A stretch of 64,000 nucleotides of DNA, taken from NCBI GenBank assembly GCA_034359265.1, contig CP136898.1:36417501-36481500 (forward strand), read 5' to 3'. Position 1 is the stretch's first letter. Each line of letters starts with the position of its first letter. The position numbers and the translations under genes were made by a program. Positions 53,705-64,000 of the stretch are shown one piece after another. The notes beneath the pieces were generated by a model, which searched no databases, was not told the origin of the DNA, and was given only the letters and a program-made list of their open reading frames with translations. Source of the stretch: Canna indica (Eukaryota; Streptophyta; Magnoliopsida; Zingiberales; Cannaceae).

Positions 53705-54178
53705 GGGTAAATTACACGGAATCCCCTTGACTATAGTTGATGTGCGTAAAGACTACCTAAACTACCAAGTGTGCACAGAACCCCCGCGACTACATTTTTT
53801 GTTCAAATAATCTCTCTCTGTTAGCATGTCCGTTAGTAACTTAACGATAAAACTTCTACGTGTGCATAACATCCCTCCCTCAGTGCCACGTGATATCAAT
53901 CTTCACCATCCATCTCATCTGACAGTCATCACTTCTTCTTCTACCTATCCCTTGCCCTAGACTCCACCTTACGATAAAACTCAAATTGCTGCCGTGTGGC
54001 ACTGGGGGAGAAGATTATACGCACACAGAAGTTTTACCATTAAGTTACTAACGGACATGCTAATGAATAAAAGTTATTTGAACAAAACATATAGTCACCA
54101 AGATCTATGCACATTTGATAATTTAGATAGTCTTTGCGCACATCGACTATAATTGAAGGAGGTTTATATAATTTACCC
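53705..54178. mobile_element. Foldback MITE in the promoter of the casein kinase gene
   Basis: The left end GGGTAAATTACACGGA is mirrored by the right end TATATAATTTACCC. Inverted similarity runs about 180 bp (GACTATAGTTGATGTGCG, GCATGTCCGTTAGTAACTTA, ACAGAAGTTTTAC). ATTTTT flanks both sides. It ends 400 bp before the start codon. Confidence 0.78.
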
Positions 54179-54179
54179 A

Positions 54180-54577
54180 TTTTTTACCACCGCTCTAGTC
54201 GCTTGCGCTCTTGTAATTTGCGTTGCTTCCTTTGCTATCAAACCCTGCGCGAATACGATATTGTCACTCGTCAGGTAACGACTCCTCCCTTCCTGTCCCC
54301 CTCCTCCTACCTACAAACCCTAATCCATCGAGGCGACTTCGTTCTGATTTGGAATCCTGAGCGCGACCATCGATGTAGGATAACGCTCTTCCTGCAGTCG
54401 GGTTGATGGGCGTCGATTTCAGTTCCATCGGTTGCAGCATCGGTTTTTTGGGACTTTCTTCTGGTCTTGGGTGAAGCAGAGCCGCCAACCGAGATCGGCG
54501 GAGAGGGCTTCTTCTTGCGCTGCTATCTCTCTAGTTTCACTGTTAGGATTTTCGTTGTGTAGAATTGCGGCGGTCGG
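54180..54577 (+). promoter_or_regulatory. 5' leader and core promoter region of the kinase gene
   Basis: GC-richer, pyrimidine-rich DNA between the MITE and the start codon. CTCGTCAGGTAACGA near 54270 could be the donor of a leader intron. Short upstream frames are present. The exact transcription start is not visible. Confidence 0.4.
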
Positions 54578-62514
<7,937 letters not shown>

Positions 62515-63000
62515 AGTACAATTCCTATAGCAAGTTCTTTTATCTTCCTCCACAGATGTTCATAAGCTAGAGTGATCGTATACTCCGCCATATTGACTCC
62601 TTTACTAAGGATGATGTGAAACTTCAACTTGCCCCAAAGTCAGAAAAAACTTGAACAAGGTTGGTTCACCTGTCAAACAAGCTGTTTGACCATGACGAAA
62701 GATATATTCTATTGTTCATTGTTCTTGTTCATTGTTATATTTTAGATTTGATTATCCGATTAAAGCATCACGTTCCAAGATTCAGTGCTGACTTGCTATA
62801 TGAGATGCCTTGTTGTTCCAATTTTAAAATTGATTCATTTTAGTTCCGTTCCATTTTCTTTTCCAAAAAATAACAATAGAAAAACTCTGCCAAACTACTT
62901 CAAAGGTTTGGTAATTTAAAAAAAAAGAATTTTATACTTTTTATGATTGTTCAATGTTTTTCAATTCTTTTTTTGAAATAAAGGAAGGCAGTGCCATACG
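62515..63000 (+). other. 3' untranslated region of the kinase gene and spacer
   Basis: Follows the TAA at 62512-62514. No other gene is visible. An AATAAAG-like signal overlaps the stop region (CAATAAAG). Confidence 0.45.
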
Positions 63001-64000
63001 AATTTCATATCACGGGATACGAAATGTTTCGGTTACACATGTATGTACAAGCAAACATAAGCAAAAGTATATGCTGATTAAGCATATAAATAAAGCCTAA
63101 GCTAGTGCCCCATCTACTGCAGAAACCTGTCAAGTTAGAACAATTCCGCAAGATAAGGCGTGTCCTTTTTGAGGCCATCTTTACGGTGTTGTCTACGGAG
63201 AAAGAAGCCTCCCTAAAGATACCACAGTTCCTTGTATACCACAAGCACCAACACTAGATCAGCCCCGCTAGCATCCGCCTGTCTGACCATGAAGGCACAA
63301 TATTCAACTATTCGTAGATGGCGGAGGAGATGGAGATAGCCCACAAGCATGAAGAAGGTCCTCCACCCAACAAGCGGGGGGCTAGCATCCGCCTATCTGA
63401 CCATGAAGGCACAATATTCGACTATTTGTAGATGGCGGAGGAGATAAGAGATAGCCCACAAGCATGAAGAAAGTCCTCCACCCAACAAGCGTACATATGT
63501 GTGCCCTAAATAGGTGATATGTTGATTTAGGATCCACAAGTGGATCTTGACCCGCCAAATCTGTGGAGTGCTCAAATAGATCACCCCTCTATCCATAAGC
63601 ACTTCGTAGGCCGACGTCGTAGAGTAAATGCCGTTGTTTGTCCATCTTCATCTATCATGATCAGGCTCTCCAGATAGCGAAACATCTCTCAAAAGAGACT
63701 CAAACTACTCTACTCTTTCCCTATCCACGTCCCTTGTCCAAGTAAAGCGCCAACCAACCCTCCCCCGAACCGCGCACATTCGCTACTGACCCCGATCCCC
63801 CTGCATACCTTGAAGAGGTCCGAAAATATTAAAGATAGTCTCCTTCCGTTCATCCATCTGCCGTTTCAGAAGCTGGTCAATTGGCCATCCCCCAAAATAA
63901 TTTTGAAGCCCACCGAGAAATGCTTGACCATTTGTTCAGGCCCTGAGAATCACACCTATCTCCTCTTTTCAAAGTATTTCTTCTTCACAATTTCCACCAA
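63000..64000 (-). pseudogene. Probable LINE (non-LTR retrotransposon) reverse transcriptase C-terminal remnant
   Basis: On the minus strand 63960-63750 reads FKIILGDGQLTSF, a stop in place of Trp, then NGRWMNGRRLSLIFSDLFKV. This fits the segment between reverse transcriptase and the zinc-binding domain of plant LINEs (LGDGxxTSFWxDRWxxxxxLxxxFPxLF). Further left, a frame with IWRVKIHLWI may be the start of that zinc-binding domain. Frames are broken, and a 113-bp tandem duplication lies within. Confidence 0.42.
63266..63490. repeat. 113-bp tandem duplication
   Basis: GCTAGCATCCGCCTRTCTGA through CCTCCACCCAACAAGCG occurs twice with few differences. Confidence 0.88.

Overview
This is a transposon-rich nuclear window from a flowering plant. 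The intron-rich casein kinase I-like gene, the plant-specific DUF3511 gene and the Sirevirus/Tat/CACTA/MULE/hAT repeat mix show this. A steep 5' to 3' fall in GC along the N-myristoyltransferase gene hints at a monocot, but no species can be fixed.

Only three host genes look intact: a single-exon N-myristoyltransferase (13011-14327, +), a 120-residue DUF3511 protein (20575-20937, -) and a 14-exon casein kinase I-like Ser/Thr kinase (54578-62514, +; 476 residues, intron 7 swollen by repeats). They are unrelated in function, and their arrangement suggests no cooperation.

The rest is nested repeats. 1-2290: broken CACTA TNP2 transposase. 2300-3137: LTR of family X. 3182-10621: a Tat-like Ty3/gypsy remnant (-) split by a gag-only Sirevirus-like Ty1/copia element (A, 3818-9376) with a 5-bp target duplication. 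10622-12856: AT-rich DNA, a tandem repeat and a foldback MITE ending beside the NMT gene. 16690-20230: LTR fragment, foldback element, Tourist-like MITE and duplications. 21809-22513: hAT element with an 8-bp duplication. 22790-26200: long inverted-repeat, Mutator-like element carrying part of a TBL/PMR5 gene, with a solo LTR (23696-25014) inside. 26890-30612: gypsy LTR, second family X LTR and a 75-bp minisatellite. 30613-45384: complex of pol-less Sirevirus-like elements in both orientations, one with an extra sense ORF (41673-42860) before its 3' LTR. 45385-47322: second copy of the gypsy family. 47335-50700: tRNA-like remnant, nested hAT elements and a very AT-rich block. 50718-53615: compact non-coding LTR retrotransposon with a minisatellite core. 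53705-54178: foldback MITE in front of the kinase gene. 63000-64000: probable LINE remnant.

The strongest candidate for something little described is the gag-only Sirevirus-like family. Its copies share LTRs, gag, several polypurine tracts, a C(UUCG)G hairpin after gag and roughly 170-bp periodic non-coding repeats, and none has pol. One copy carries an ORF of the putative plant transposon protein class, interrupted by a single TGA.
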